A stretch of DNA of 64,000 nucleotides from Dethiobacter alkaliphilus (GCA_016841605.1 JAENYV010000001.1:1-64000); one strand, 5' to 3'. Positions 27,567 through 36,699 are shown, counted from the stretch's first letter. The notes: generated by a model not told the origin, from the sequence alone. Numbers and translations are program-made.

Positions 27567-29441
27567 ATGCTCAAATTAAAGAACTTTTTTAAATCCTATA
27601 TTGGAAAAGATTCCATATCCGCTCTTGAGCATGATACCATCAAAATCGTCATTGCCGGCTGTATTGCGATCTTAGTAGCGCTGCTTGTTATGAGCATTAC
27701 AGGTATAGCTATAACTAGAAACGCAGTTGTTAATAGGCTAAAAACAATTGATTTAAAAAATATGGCCGGCGCCATAGCAGCCACGATAGATGCAAAGATT
27801 GAAAAGGCTGTGGATGCTTCACTGCTCCTCTCGTATGATCCCATGCTTTTACGCTGGGTTCTAAGCAACGACACGGATAAAGAATCCGGACAATTTGCCA
27901 AAAACAAACTGGGAGAACTGGTCGAACAATTCGGCTATGATACTGCCTTTTTAACTAGTGCGTTAACACATAATTACTGGTCGTATAAAGGAGAGGAGTT
28001 TAGGCTCCTTAATGTCGTTTCACCGGAAAATCCGGCTGATAGCTGGTTTTTTAAGACTCTTGACATGCAAAAGAAGTATATTATTAATATAGATCCAAAC
28101 GAGGTGCTACAGGAAACATTCGTTTGGATTAATGTTTTGGTGGGGGATCTATCCGATCCGGTTGCCGTAACGGGTGTGGGCTTGAACTTGAGTGAGCTTA
28201 TTAATGAACTGGTCCGGGAAGAAGCTAAATATGAACTAAAGAATGATATTTGGCTGGTAGACGGGGGAGGTTTTATCTATCTGTCAAAAAATAAAGATCA
28301 CCTGGAGCAGGCCTTGCGAGACTACCTTCCCCAGGATCTGACTGAAACAATTATGGAGCCCGGCAGTTTGGTCAATGAATTTGCCGTAGCGGAATATTAT
28401 AATAAAGAGGGAGAGCTTTTCGACGTTGTGTATAAAACTATCAAAGATACCGATTGGAAGTTGATTGTGCAAATACCCCGTTCGGAAAGCCTGGGTTTTC
28501 TTAATTCCATTATCATTAATACAGTTGTAGCCGGATTAAGTATAGTTATTTTTATGGTTGGTATGTTTAATTTCATTACCAAGAGAGTGGCAAATCCTTA
28601 TAAACGTACGCTTCAACTCAATCAGGAATTAGAAGAAAAAGTAAGAGAGCGGACCAGGGAACTTAATGAAAAGAACATTAAAATACAGGACAGCATTGAA
28701 TATGCCAAGCTTATTCAGGAGACGATACTTCCTTCCCGGGCTGAGCTTGGCACCGTCCTGCAAGATTTCTTCGTCATCTGGAAACCACGGGACATTGTGG
28801 GTGGCGACTTTTACTGGCTCAAAAAATTTGCTGACGGCTTCCTGCTGGTCATCGGCGACTGCACAGGACATGGAGTGCCGGGGGCCCTCATGACCATGGC
28901 TGTCCACTCCATGTTGAACCATATTGTTGAAGATGTCGGCCATAGGGACCCTGCAGCTATTTTAGAAGAACTTAATCGGCTCCTCAGCCAATCTTTTACC
29001 GGAAGCGAAAGCATAGAAAACATACGTCCCGGTTTGGATGCTGCTGTTTTGTTTGTTGCTAAAGATAAAAAAATCTTGTTTTCAGGGGCCAAATTGTCTC
29101 TGATTGTTTTAGAAGAACACAGCATAAAAGAAATTAAAGGAAACAAGGTTACACTGGACGGATTGGTCGGCAGGCAAAAACCCGGTCTAAGCAATTATGA
29201 AATAGAGTATGATAGGCAGAGGGCTTCGTTCTACCTGTTTACTGATGGTTTTACGGATCAGCCGGGAGGCGAAAGAGGTTTACCTTATGGTAAAAAAAGG
29301 CTTTTTTCAGAGCTTCAGGCGATCGGCAACCTTGCCATGAAACATCAGGAAACAGCGATACTCCAAACTTTCAAAAATTATACAGGAAATGAAATAATCC
29401 GTGATGATTTCACAATACTAGGGTTTTCCATTTGTAAGTAA
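27567..29441 (+). CDS. SiaA-like membrane PP2C phosphatase
   Basis: 624 residues. Membrane segments at about 26-49 and 311-334 enclose an extracellular Cache-like sensor. A coiled coil (about 345-385) leads to a SpoIIE/PP2C phosphatase domain with metal-binding Asp residues in VGGDFYW (about 411-417), GDCTGHGVPGALMT, TDGFTDQ and RDDFT. In Pseudomonas SiaA dephosphorylates the small regulator SiaC. The next three genes are SiaB-, SiaC- and SiaD-like in the same order, which identifies this protein. It differs from Pseudomonas SiaA in showing no clear HAMP. RBS GGGGAGGAG. Confidence 0.9.
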   Translation: MLKLKNFFKSYIGKDSISALEHDTIKIVIAGCIAILVALLVMSITGIAITRNAVVNRLKTIDLKNMAGAIAATIDAKIEKAVDASLLLSYDPMLLRWVLSNDTDKESGQFAKNKLGELVEQFGYDTAFLTSALTHNYWSYKGEEFRLLNVVSPENPADSWFFKTLDMQKKYIINIDPNEVLQETFVWINVLVGDLSDPVAVTGVGLNLSELINELVREEAKYELKNDIWLVDGGGFIYLSKNKDHLEQALRDYLPQDLTETIMEPGSLVNEFAVAEYYNKEGELFDVVYKTIKDTDWKLIVQIPRSESLGFLNSIIINTVVAGLSIVIFMVGMFNFITKRVANPYKRTLQLNQELEEKVRERTRELNEKNIKIQDSIEYAKLIQETILPSRAELGTVLQDFFVIWKPRDIVGGDFYWLKKFADGFLLVIGDCTGHGVPGALMTMAVHSMLNHIVEDVGHRDPAAILEELNRLLSQSFTGSESIENIRPGLDAAVLFVAKDKKILFSGAKLSLIVLEEHSIKEIKGNKVTLDGLVGRQKPGLSNYEIEYDRQRASFYLFTDGFTDQPGGERGLPYGKKRLFSELQAIGNLAMKHQETAILQTFKNYTGNEIIRDDFTILGFSICK

Positions 29442-29450
29442 AGGAGTTGA

Positions 29451-30014
29451 ATGTTTTTGGACGATTCACTTTACGCTCTTTATCAAGAGTTGAAGAAGAA
29501 AAAAATTCTTTTTTGCTACAGCGGACCTATTTCTCAGACAAGCCTTGAGGGGGTGGGAAACACCCTGCGTCGCAATCTTGAATATGAAGAAGCGGGGAAT
29601 AAGGCTACATTATCGGTTTTTTCCATTTTTGTCGAGCAGGTCCATAACATTTTAAACTATTCGGCAGAAAAGCTTGGTTATGGAGAAGACATTGATGAAG
29701 GGTTGCGTTTCGGCATCATTGTCATCGGTCGTGAAGAAAACGGAGATTATTATGTTTATTGTGGTAACCGGATTTATAATACGGATATACCGGTTCTCAT
29801 ATCTAAAATTGAAGAGGTAAGAAGGTTAAACAAGGATGAACTAAAGTCTTTATATAAAGAACGGCGTAAAATGGCTCCTGAAACAGGTCGCAAGGGTGCC
29901 GGACTTGGTTTGATCGAGATGGCGAGAAAATCAGGGAAGCCACTGGAGTATTCCTTCGTTACGATTAACGAAGAGTTTTCTTTTTTCAGCATTAAAGTTG
30001 TGGTGAGGAGGTAG
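29451..30014 (+). CDS. SiaB-like protein kinase
   Basis: 187 residues. HATPase-type fold without the usual His-kinase core: EQVHNILNYSAEK (N-box-like), YYVYCGNRIY, and RKGAGLGLIEMARKSG as the glycine-rich ATP lid, as in SiaB (DUF6272), which phosphorylates SiaC. It follows siaA by 9 bases. AAAGGAG is 4 bases before ATG 29451; TTG 29457 would be better spaced. Confidence 0.88.
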   Translation: MFLDDSLYALYQELKKKKILFCYSGPISQTSLEGVGNTLRRNLEYEEAGNKATLSVFSIFVEQVHNILNYSAEKLGYGEDIDEGLRFGIIVIGREENGDYYVYCGNRIYNTDIPVLISKIEEVRRLNKDELKSLYKERRKMAPETGRKGAGLGLIEMARKSGKPLEYSFVTINEEFSFFSIKVVVRR

Positions 30015-30021
30015 AATTAAT

Positions 30022-30399
30022 ATGCAAAATCTGCTTATTGAAAAAACAAATTCGACCCCTTATATCAATTTTAATGCAGTGTCAGGTGTTCTGCAAATTA
30101 AAGGGGAATCTTTCCCGGAAAATGCTGCCAAATTTTACAATCCGGTTATGGAATGGCTTCGAGAGTATCTGGACTGTACATCGGAACAGACCACACTCGA
30201 CTTTGAGATTGTTTATTTTAACAGCAGCACCTCCAAAATATTCATGACTATTTTTGATGTTCTTGATGAAGAGGTTAAAAACGGTAAAAAAATAGTGGTA
30301 AACTGGCGATGCGATGGGGAAAATGAAACAGCAATTGAGTGTGGGGAAGAATTTGAAGAAGACTTGAGGTATTTGCCTTTTAATATCATCCTGTTTTAA
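30022..30399 (+). CDS. SiaC-like regulatory phosphoprotein
   Basis: 125 residues, the full length of the SiaC (DUF1987) family: TPYINFNAVSGVLQIKGES, then YFNSSTSKIF with Thr70 in the place of the Thr phosphorylated in Pseudomonas SiaC, and VVNWRC. Unphosphorylated SiaC binds and activates the diguanylate cyclase SiaD, whose homologue is encoded next. GAGGAGG precedes ATG 30022. Confidence 0.92.
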   Translation: MQNLLIEKTNSTPYINFNAVSGVLQIKGESFPENAAKFYNPVMEWLREYLDCTSEQTTLDFEIVYFNSSTSKIFMTIFDVLDEEVKNGKKIVVNWRCDGENETAIECGEEFEEDLRYLPFNIILF

Positions 30400-30417
30400 G
30401 TTGAGGTATATCGTATA

Positions 30418-31131
30418 ATGGATAATATTTTCTCCAGAGAAGAACAGATAATATCCAGGGCTGAAGCGCTGCTAGGTACAAATTCGTTTCAATCGGCAAA
30501 GGATGCCTCCAATTATCGAGTTTTGCTGGATGAGTATAAAATATTGCTGCGCCAAATGATGAAAATAGTAAAGATGGCCGATAAAACACAACTTGATTTA
30601 AAGATTGTTTCAGAGAAGCTGAACCGTTTGTCGCACATTGATGTCTTGACGGGCCTTTACAACCGGAGATATTTTAATGAAGCCTATGTGAAGGAATGGA
30701 ACAGTGCCGTGCGTTCACAAAAAGAACTTGCCATTATTATGATCGATATTGATTATTTTAAAAAATATAATGATACTTACGGTCATCTACAGGGCGATGA
30801 ATGTTTAAAAGCAGTGGCAGATGTTATAAAAAAAGCTGTAAAAAGGCCCAGAGACCTTCTAGCACGTTTTGGCGGTGAAGAATTTGTAGTGCTCTTACCT
30901 GAAACAGGCCTTGAAGGTGCCGTCAGTGTGGCGCAGGATGTATTATTTCTTGTAAATGGGTTGGATATTGAGCATGCTGCCTCCCCCTTGCAAAAAAAAG
31001 TAACGGTATCTTTGGGAGTGGCCGCCACATTGCCCCAAAACAACCTGGCCAAGGAAGAACTTATTAACAACAGCGATAAAGCCCTTTATCTGGCCAAAAG
31101 CAGCGGCAGAAATTGTTACAAAGAATATTAA
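30418..31131 (+). CDS. SiaD-like diguanylate cyclase
   Basis: 237 residues: a helical N-terminal stretch (1-75) and a GGDEF domain with DVLTGLYNRRYF, IDIDYFKKYNDTYGH and the active-site loop RFGGEEF. RPRD five residues before GGEEF forms the inhibitory c-di-GMP site. It makes c-di-GMP from two GTP, presumably when bound by the SiaC-like protein. Last gene of the four-gene operon, 18 bases after the previous one. Confidence 0.93.
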   Translation: MDNIFSREEQIISRAEALLGTNSFQSAKDASNYRVLLDEYKILLRQMMKIVKMADKTQLDLKIVSEKLNRLSHIDVLTGLYNRRYFNEAYVKEWNSAVRSQKELAIIMIDIDYFKKYNDTYGHLQGDECLKAVADVIKKAVKRPRDLLARFGGEEFVVLLPETGLEGAVSVAQDVLFLVNGLDIEHAASPLQKKVTVSLGVAATLPQNNLAKEELINNSDKALYLAKSSGRNCYKEY

Positions 31132-31284
31132 GAAAAGATCTTTTAGTGTCTTTTGTTCTCAAATTTTAAAAATAAATGGTCATTTATGGCAACTTTTGCA
31201 GGAATAATATTTTTTATGTCGAAGATTAATGTCGAAGAACATATTATTTATGTTTTATTTATGTTAGAAGGTGGTGAAAGTCCA

Positions 31285-31518
31285 TTGGAGACAATTGCGC
31301 TCGGAAAGCGTATTAAAGCATTAAGAAGGTTAAAAAGGATGACTCAGCAGAAGCTGGCTGAGCAGTTGGACCTTTCCCCCAGCCTTCTTAGCAATATTGA
31401 GCGGGGAGTAAAAAAGCCCAAGGCGGAATTATTGGAAAAGATGGCTGCTACTCTTAATGTTCCCAAGGAAGAGTTTTTTATTCTTCCTTTAAACAGGAAT
31501 CATTCCCTTTATAAGTAA
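31285..31518 (+). CDS. Small XRE-type HTH regulator
   Basis: 77 residues from TTG 31285, which has AAGGTGGTG 8 bases upstream; the frame is open further back to 31153 but without a good start. LGKRIKALRRLKRMTQQKLAEQL, LSPSLLSNIERGVKKP is a classic HTH_3 domain (Cro/C1 type). No effector domain. It follows the Sia-like operon by 153 bases and is closed by a terminator. Target unknown. Confidence 0.85.
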   Translation: METIALGKRIKALRRLKRMTQQKLAEQLDLSPSLLSNIERGVKKPKAELLEKMAATLNVPKEEFFILPLNRNHSLYK

Positions 31519-31548
31519 TGCTAATGTGAAAATTTAAAATTGTTACAA

Positions 31549-31595
31549 GGCCGGGCAATGATCTGAGCGTCAATCAACCCCGGCTTTTTATTTTT
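31549..31595 (+). terminator. Terminator after the XRE gene
   Basis: GCCGGG (31550-31555) with CCCGGC (31579-31584), 23-base loop, then T-rich. Confidence 0.7.
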
Positions 31596-31615
31596 GGTAT
31601 TTTTTTAACATATAC

Positions 31616-31644
31616 TTGAATTACCGCTTTTAATCTGCTACAAT
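31616..31644 (+). promoter_or_regulatory. SigA promoter of the HTH/reductase unit
   Basis: TTGAAT, 17 bases, TACAAT; about 50 bases before the TTG start at 31693. Confidence 0.75.
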
Positions 31645-31692
31645 AACTGTGTTTACAAAAATGTGCACAAGCTTTTGAAGAGGTGATTTCTT

Positions 31693-32229
31693 TTGCGGGA
31701 TGAGCTGTTTCGGGTTGGTGAAAAGATGATCAGTATGCGCAAGATTGAGACAGCGGTACAGTCAATTCTCAAATTGCGTTCTGAAGGCCTTTCCCAACAA
31801 GATGTAGCCAATTCCTTACACCTGGATCGCTCTTTTATCTCCCGCCTGGAGAGTATAGGTGAAGTGCGCAAGGGTAAGAAAGTTGCTTTAATCGGCTTTC
31901 CCTTGCAAAATAAGGAGGAGATCATTCGACTTGCCCGGGAAAAAGGGGTGGATTTTGTCTGGGTGATGAATGAAGAAGAGCGGTGGGAACTGGTTAGCAA
32001 ACAGACAGCTATGGATTTTTTTAATCAGGTAATTGAAGTGATAGCAACGCTAAAGGCTTATGATACGGTTATTCTGGTCGGGTCCCGGAAATGGTATAAA
32101 ATTGCCGAGGCTTTACTGGACTGCCAGGTTATTTTTTTGGAGATTGGAAAATCTCCCATTAAGGAAGACTTCTTTTTAAGTCCGGATTATTTAAAAACGA
32201 CTCTTGAACAGGTACTGGTTAATCCATAA
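31693..32229 (+). CDS. HTH regulator with C-terminal ligand-like domain
   Basis: 178 residues. The N-terminal HTH is LKLRSEGLSQQDVANSLHLDRSFISRLESIG. The rest is alpha/beta (KVALIGFPLQNKEEI, DTVILVGSRKWYKIAEALL, VIFLEIGKSPI) and looks like a small-molecule or nucleotide-binding fold I cannot name. TTG 31693 follows GAAGAGGTG. It probably regulates the two genes downstream. Confidence 0.8.
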   Translation: MRDELFRVGEKMISMRKIETAVQSILKLRSEGLSQQDVANSLHLDRSFISRLESIGEVRKGKKVALIGFPLQNKEEIIRLAREKGVDFVWVMNEEERWELVSKQTAMDFFNQVIEVIATLKAYDTVILVGSRKWYKIAEALLDCQVIFLEIGKSPIKEDFFLSPDYLKTTLEQVLVNP

Positions 32230-32259
32230 GCTGGTGTAAGAAGGATGTGAATAGAGCAG

Positions 32260-33156
32260 GTGAAAAAGGTTATCAGTATTAGCCTGGGTTCGTCAAAGCG
32301 GGATCATTCAGCAGAAATAAATCTTATGGGGCAGGATTTTCTGGTCAGTCGCATTGGTACTGACGGGAATCTGGACAAAATGATTAAATTCATCCGGGAA
32401 AATGACGGGAAAGTGGATGCTTTCGGATTGGGGGGAATGGATCTCTATATTCAGGCCGTGGATCGGCGGTACTCGATTCGGGACGCAGAGAAGGTTGCAG
32501 CAGCAGCTCAAATTACTCCTATTGTGGACGGGTCAGGCCTAAAAAATACCCTGGAGCGCCGTGTGGTCCAGTACTTGCTCCAGGAAACCGATATTCTGAT
32601 GAAGAAAAAAAAGGCCCTCATTGTTAGTGCAATGGATCGTTGCGGCCTGGCGCAGAGCCTGGGAGAAGCGGGCTGTGAGATGGTTTATGGAGATGTGGCC
32701 TTTATTCTCAATATACCTATCCGGCTTAAATCACTGAAGACCCTTGCTTTTATTGCCCGTATGCTGGTTCCCATCATTCGTCGCCTTCCTTTTACGATGA
32801 TATATCCAACGGGGAAAAAGCAGGAAATCAGTAAGCCCAAGTTTCCCAGTTTTTTTCTGGATGCCGATCTTATTGCAGGGGATTTCCATTTTATCCGCCG
32901 CTATATGCCCGAAAGGTTACCGGGAAAGATTATTATCACCAATACTGTTACGAAGGATGATCTTTCCCTGCTCCGGGAAAAGGGTATTAAAACATTGATT
33001 ACGACTACCCCGGAGATCGAAGGACGTTCTTTTGGAACGAACGTTATGGAAGCATTGCTGGTAGCCTATACGGGAAGTAAAAGAGAATTAAAGGACGATG
33101 AATATTTACTTCTCTTAAAAGAGTTGGACTTTAAACCACGGATTGTGCAGTTCTAA
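32260..33156 (+). CDS. Conserved protein paired with the acyl-ACP reductase-like gene
   Basis: 298 residues, soluble. ISLGSSKRDHSAEI, VDAFGLGGMDLYI, IVDGSGLKNTLERR and TTTPEIEGRSFGTNVMEALL are the striking stretches. I believe close homologues are sometimes labelled quinate 5-dehydrogenase, but I see no Rossmann GxGxxG motif and would not accept that label. The constant pairing with the next gene suggests a joint function. GTG 32260, with AAGGATG 13 bases upstream. Confidence 0.7.
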   Translation: MKKVISISLGSSKRDHSAEINLMGQDFLVSRIGTDGNLDKMIKFIRENDGKVDAFGLGGMDLYIQAVDRRYSIRDAEKVAAAAQITPIVDGSGLKNTLERRVVQYLLQETDILMKKKKALIVSAMDRCGLAQSLGEAGCEMVYGDVAFILNIPIRLKSLKTLAFIARMLVPIIRRLPFTMIYPTGKKQEISKPKFPSFFLDADLIAGDFHFIRRYMPERLPGKIIITNTVTKDDLSLLREKGIKTLITTTPEIEGRSFGTNVMEALLVAYTGSKRELKDDEYLLLLKELDFKPRIVQF

Positions 33157-33179
33157 CGACTATATAAATTTACTTCCTG

Positions 33180-33213
33180 AAAGGAGGTTGCCGGTCAAAA
33201 GAGACCGGAACAT
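33180..33213 (+). promoter_or_regulatory. Hairpin between ribosome site and start codon
   Basis: AAAGGAGG at 33180-33187 is 26 bases from ATG 33214, too far for normal use. Between them CCGGTC (33191-33196) pairs perfectly with GACCGG (33203-33208). Folding it out leaves 3+5=8 bases, an ideal spacing. No start codon lies upstream in frame before the site. Confidence 0.6.
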
Positions 33214-34311
33214 ATGGGACCTGTTGATTTTTCTTTTATCCTCCATCCCCTCAGTAATGAGGATATTTTCCGTAAACTTAGGTTTATGCGTAATTGGCCT
33301 TCTTCCCTGGTGGAAAGGACCATCCGCATGCTTCCTCCCGTGTGGACATCCCGAATTACCGGAGTTGCCTCACCCCACAACAGCGTAGAGGGATGTTTTA
33401 TGGGTGTTTTCCTAACCACCAAACAGATGCTTCAACTTCCTCCTGAAGTGGTTATGCGTAAAATTATTATTGCAGGAAAAAAAGCTGCCCGGGCCGGTGC
33501 AAAAATTGTCGGTCTTGGTGCGATGACCGCTGTCGTGGGAGACTCCGGCTTAACAATTGACCGCAACCTGGATATTGCTGTGACAACCGGAAACAGTTAT
33601 ACTGTCGCGACAGCACTGGAGGGGACGGAAAAAGCTGCCGCATTGATGGATATAGATTTGGACCGGGCTGAGGTGGCTATTTTGGGGGCAACCGGTTCTA
33701 TCGGCAGCACCTGCGCTCGTATTCTGGCAAGAAAGGTTAACTTCCTGACATTGATTGCCCGCAATACTCAGCGCTTGGAGAAACTGGCGGACAATATCCT
33801 TGATGAAACGGGACTGGCTGTTAAGGTTACTTCCGGAGTAAAAGAAGCGATCCGAAAGGCGGATATCGTTGTCGCTGTTTCAAGTTCGGCTGAGAGCCTG
33901 ATTGAACCGGAGGACCTCAAACCCGGGGCCATTGTCTGTGATGTGGCCAGGCCACGGGATGTTTCCGTAAAAGTGAGCGAAAAAAGGGACGATGTCCTGA
34001 TTATTGAGGGTGGAGTTGTCGAAGTCCCGGGAGATGTTAATTTTAATTTTAATTTTGGCTTTCCCACGGGGATGGCCTATGCCTGTATGGCTGAAACAAT
34101 GATTCTGGCTTTGGAACGGCGCTACGAAAGCTTCTCCCTGGGTAAGGAGATGACAGTGGAGCAGATCGACGAGATCAAGTCGTTAGCAACAAAGCATGGG
34201 TTTAAACTGGCCGGTTTTCGGAGTTTTGAGAAAGCACTTAGTATGGAGGATATAGAGATAATAAAAAAGAGGGCCAGGGCCAATCTTCCGGCATTTGTCG
34301 CGGCGAGATAG
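33214..34311 (+). CDS. Long-chain acyl-ACP reductase-like (AAR family) protein
   Basis: 365 residues. It has the layout of cyanobacterial acyl-ACP reductase: GAKIVGLGAMTAVVGDSG, VTTGNSYTVATAL, the NADPH site AILGATGSIGSTCARIL, ARNTQRL, and near the C-terminus AYACMAETMILALE followed by a stretch ending KHGFKLAGF. Cys291 in that segment falls where the catalytic Cys that carries the acyl group sits in the cyanobacterial enzyme. Firmicute members are often annotated as shikimate dehydrogenase. No aldehyde-deformylating oxygenase is nearby, so alkane formation is not implied. Start set by the hairpin arrangement just upstream. Confidence 0.75.
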   Translation: MGPVDFSFILHPLSNEDIFRKLRFMRNWPSSLVERTIRMLPPVWTSRITGVASPHNSVEGCFMGVFLTTKQMLQLPPEVVMRKIIIAGKKAARAGAKIVGLGAMTAVVGDSGLTIDRNLDIAVTTGNSYTVATALEGTEKAAALMDIDLDRAEVAILGATGSIGSTCARILARKVNFLTLIARNTQRLEKLADNILDETGLAVKVTSGVKEAIRKADIVVAVSSSAESLIEPEDLKPGAIVCDVARPRDVSVKVSEKRDDVLIIEGGVVEVPGDVNFNFNFGFPTGMAYACMAETMILALERRYESFSLGKEMTVEQIDEIKSLATKHGFKLAGFRSFEKALSMEDIEIIKKRARANLPAFVAAR

Positions 34312-34375
34312 TTTTTGTTTTACGATATGTCTGCTTGATTTGACTGCTTTGAGATAAACGAAAAGTTCGTTCTTA

Positions 34376-34414
34376 AAAACTCGTTGCTACTTAATTAGAG
34401 ACGGGTTTTTTTTA
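34376..34414 (+). terminator. Terminator after the AAR-like gene
   Basis: AACTCGT (34378-34384) pairs with ACGGGTT (34401-34407, one G-T), followed by T6. Confidence 0.7.
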
Positions 34415-34453
34415 GATTTTTCTTTTTTGCGCTACAGTTAAGCAAATTTTTGT

Positions 34454-34482
34454 TTGACAAATGTGGGCTGTTTGTCTATAAT
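34454..34482 (+). promoter_or_regulatory. Consensus SigA promoter of greA
   Basis: Perfect TTGACA, 17 bases, perfect TATAAT. Start of transcription near 34489, giving a leader of about 210 nt. Confidence 0.92.
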
Positions 34483-34502
34483 GGGTTAAAACATGCGGCC
34501 TT

Positions 34503-34582
34503 ATCCTGTCGACTCCTGCATCGGCAGGATTAAACTTTTTCAATAAGCTGTTAATAAAGTGTCAAGTTAAGGCTTGGCACTT
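34503..34582 (+). promoter_or_regulatory. Structured leader of greA: two 10-bp hairpins
   Basis: First hairpin 34503-34512 with 34521-34530 (loop 8), followed by TTAAACTTTTT. Second hairpin 34557-34566 with 34573-34582 (loop 6). Each is fully paired apart from one G-T. The first, with its T-rich tail about 15 bases after the transcription start, could act as an attenuator. No known riboswitch motif recognised. Confidence 0.6.
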
Positions 34583-34697
34583 ATTCTTAATCTGTCGGCA
34601 AAGCGTTATCACACGGGAATATTTGATCGACTTAAAACATATAATGTCACCTATATGAATGAAATATCCTTACTATACAATTAAAGGAGAGAGATGC

Positions 34698-35168
34698 ATG
34701 TCGTCCAAAGAGGTGGTCCTTACTCAAAATGGACTAAAAAAACTGGAGGAGGAATTGTTATATCTAAAATCAGTAAAAAGACGGGAAGTAGCTGCACGGA
34801 TAAAAACAGCTATTTCATTTGGAGACCTCAGTGAAAACTCCGAATATGAGGATGCCAAAAACGAACAAGCATTTGTCGAAGGGCGGATTCTCACGTTGGA
34901 AAAAATGCTTAGAAATGCCCGTCTTATCGATAACGAAACGAGTAAGGAAGTGGTTGATTTCGGCACAACGGTTAAGTTAAAAGACCTTGAAAGCGATGAA
35001 GAGCTTCAATTTACTATTGTCGGATCAGCAGAATCAGATCCTTCAGATAATAAAATTTCCAATGAATCTCCAGTGGGAAGAGCCATCTTTGGCTCTCCGG
35101 TTGGGGCCGTTATCGAAGTAAAAGTTCCGGCGGGGGTTATGCGTTATCAGATACTTGGGATTGAATAA
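34698..35168 (+). CDS. greA: Transcription elongation factor GreA
   Basis: 156 residues, the standard length. It rescues backtracked RNA polymerase. N-terminal coiled coil with [13 protein letters not shown], the tip acidic residues in [16 protein letters not shown], and the C-terminal FKBP-like part ([21 protein letters not shown]). ATG 34698 follows AAAGGAGAG; a longer frame from 34659 lacks a site. lysS follows after 64 bases, a common arrangement. Confidence 0.96.
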   Translation: MSSKEVVLTQNGLKKLEEELLYLKSVKRREVAARIKTAISFGDLSENSEYEDAKNEQAFVEGRILTLEKMLRNARLIDNETSKEVVDFGTTVKLKDLESDEELQFTIVGSAESDPSDNKISNESPVGRAIFGSPVGAVIEVKVPAGVMRYQILGIE

Positions 35169-35232
35169 TTACTTATAATTGCTGTAGAACGGGAAAAGCT
35201 AATATTAAACCAGACGGGGGTTTATTTTTTAT

Positions 35233-36699
35233 ATGATGACAAGTCATCTAAGCGATCAGGAACTAATTCGGCGCAATAAAATCGTTGCTTTTCGTCAGCA
35301 GGGTCTGGAACCTTACGGGGATAAGTACAACGTTGCTCAATATTCCCGGGAAATTCTAAAGGAGCCGGATCGTTTTGCAGGGGAAACCGTCAGCCTGACG
35401 GGCAGGCTCATGACTAAGAGGGGACACGGAAAAGCAGGTTTCGCCCACATTCAGGACAGTGAGGGACAGATTCAAATTTACCTCAGGGAGGACATTCTGG
35501 GAGAGAAGGCTTATGGACTCTACCGGGAACTGGATGTCGGTGATATTATCGGAGTTACCGGGGAAGTTTTTACAACAAAAAAGGGAGAGATTACAGTTAA
35601 TGTTTCTTCATTTTCCCTTTTGTCCAAATCCTTGCGTCCCTTACCGGAGAAATGGCATGGTTTAAAGGATATTGAGCTGCGTTATCGCCAGCGGTATCTT
35701 GACTTAATGGTTAATCCGGAGGTTAGAAATGTTTTTATTGCCCGGAGTAAAATTATTCAGGGTATGCGTTCTTATTTGACAGGTCGGGATTTTCTGGAGG
35801 TTGAGACGCCGGTTATGCATACTTTGGCCGGTGGGGCCAATGCCCGTCCGTTTATTACGCATCATAATACTCTGGATATCGACCTGTATCTGCGCATTGC
35901 CACCGAACTCCATCTAAAGCGGCTGATTGTCGGTGGGATGGATAAGGTTTTTGAATTGGGTCGTATATTTCGCAACGAGGGGATCTCTACGAATCACAAT
36001 CCCGAGTTTACCACTGTGGAGGTTTACCAGGCCAATGCAGATTATGAGGATATGATGATCCTTACAGAGGAAATGATTGCCTCTGTAGCCCGGGATGTGC
36101 TGGGCTCCTTAACCATCGAATACCAGGGAAAAGCCCTCGATCTAACTCCGCCCTGGCCGCGGCGCAATCTGCAGGATGTTGTTCTGGAGATGACAGGGGT
36201 TGATTTTAACTCCATTGAAAACGATGATGCCGCCCGCAAAATTGCCCGGGAAAAGAATCTTGAGCTGAAACCGGGATTAAGTCGCGGTGAAATCCTTTTT
36301 GCTTTTTTTGAAGAATTTTGCGAGGACAGGCTCCAGGGGCCGATTTTTATTTACGATTATCCTGTAGAAGTCTCACCTCTGGCCCGGCGCTGCAGTCACG
36401 ATCTCCGTTTTACATATCGCTTCGAGGCTTTCATGGCCGGAAAAGAAATTGCCAATGCTTTTACTGAGCTTATCGACCCGCTGGACCAGCGTGAACGTTT
36501 TGAACAACAGGTATCACGGCGCGCGTCGGGTGACGATGAAGCACATATGATGGATGAAGATTTTGTTACGGCTCTGGAGTACGGGATGCCTCCTACGGGG
36601 GGGCTGGGGATCGGAGTGGACAGACTGGTTATGATTCTAACCGACTCGCCTTCTATTCGTGACGTAATCCTTTTCCCAACTATGAAGCCAAGGGAGTAA
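35233..36699 (+). CDS. lysS: Lysyl-tRNA synthetase, class II
   Basis: 488 residues. OB-fold anticodon domain ([26 protein letters not shown]), motif 1 around FLEVETPVM, motif 2 [20 protein letters not shown], motif 3 [15 protein letters not shown] 35233 or 35236; the site GACGGGGG is weak. A terminator follows. Confidence 0.97.
   Translation: MMTSHLSDQELIRRNKIVAFRQQGLEPYGDKYNVAQYSREILKEPDRFAGETVSLTGRLMTKRGHGKAGFAHIQDSEGQIQIYLREDILGEKAYGLYRELDVGDIIGVTGEVFTTKKGEITVNVSSFSLLSKSLRPLPEKWHGLKDIELRYRQRYLDLMVNPEVRNVFIARSKIIQGMRSYLTGRDFLEVETPVMHTLAGGANARPFITHHNTLDIDLYLRIATELHLKRLIVGGMDKVFELGRIFRNEGISTNHNPEFTTVEVYQANADYEDMMILTEEMIASVARDVLGSLTIEYQGKALDLTPPWPRRNLQDVVLEMTGVDFNSIENDDAARKIAREKNLELKPGLSRGEILFAFFEEFCEDRLQGPIFIYDYPVEVSPLARRCSHDLRFTYRFEAFMAGKEIANAFTELIDPLDQRERFEQQVSRRASGDDEAHMMDEDFVTALEYGMPPTGGLGIGVDRLVMILTDSPSIRDVILFPTMKPRE

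Noticed and set aside
32260-33156. Quinate 5-dehydrogenase
   Set aside because: No Rossmann nucleotide motif or quinate-pathway neighbours are visible, so I left the function open.
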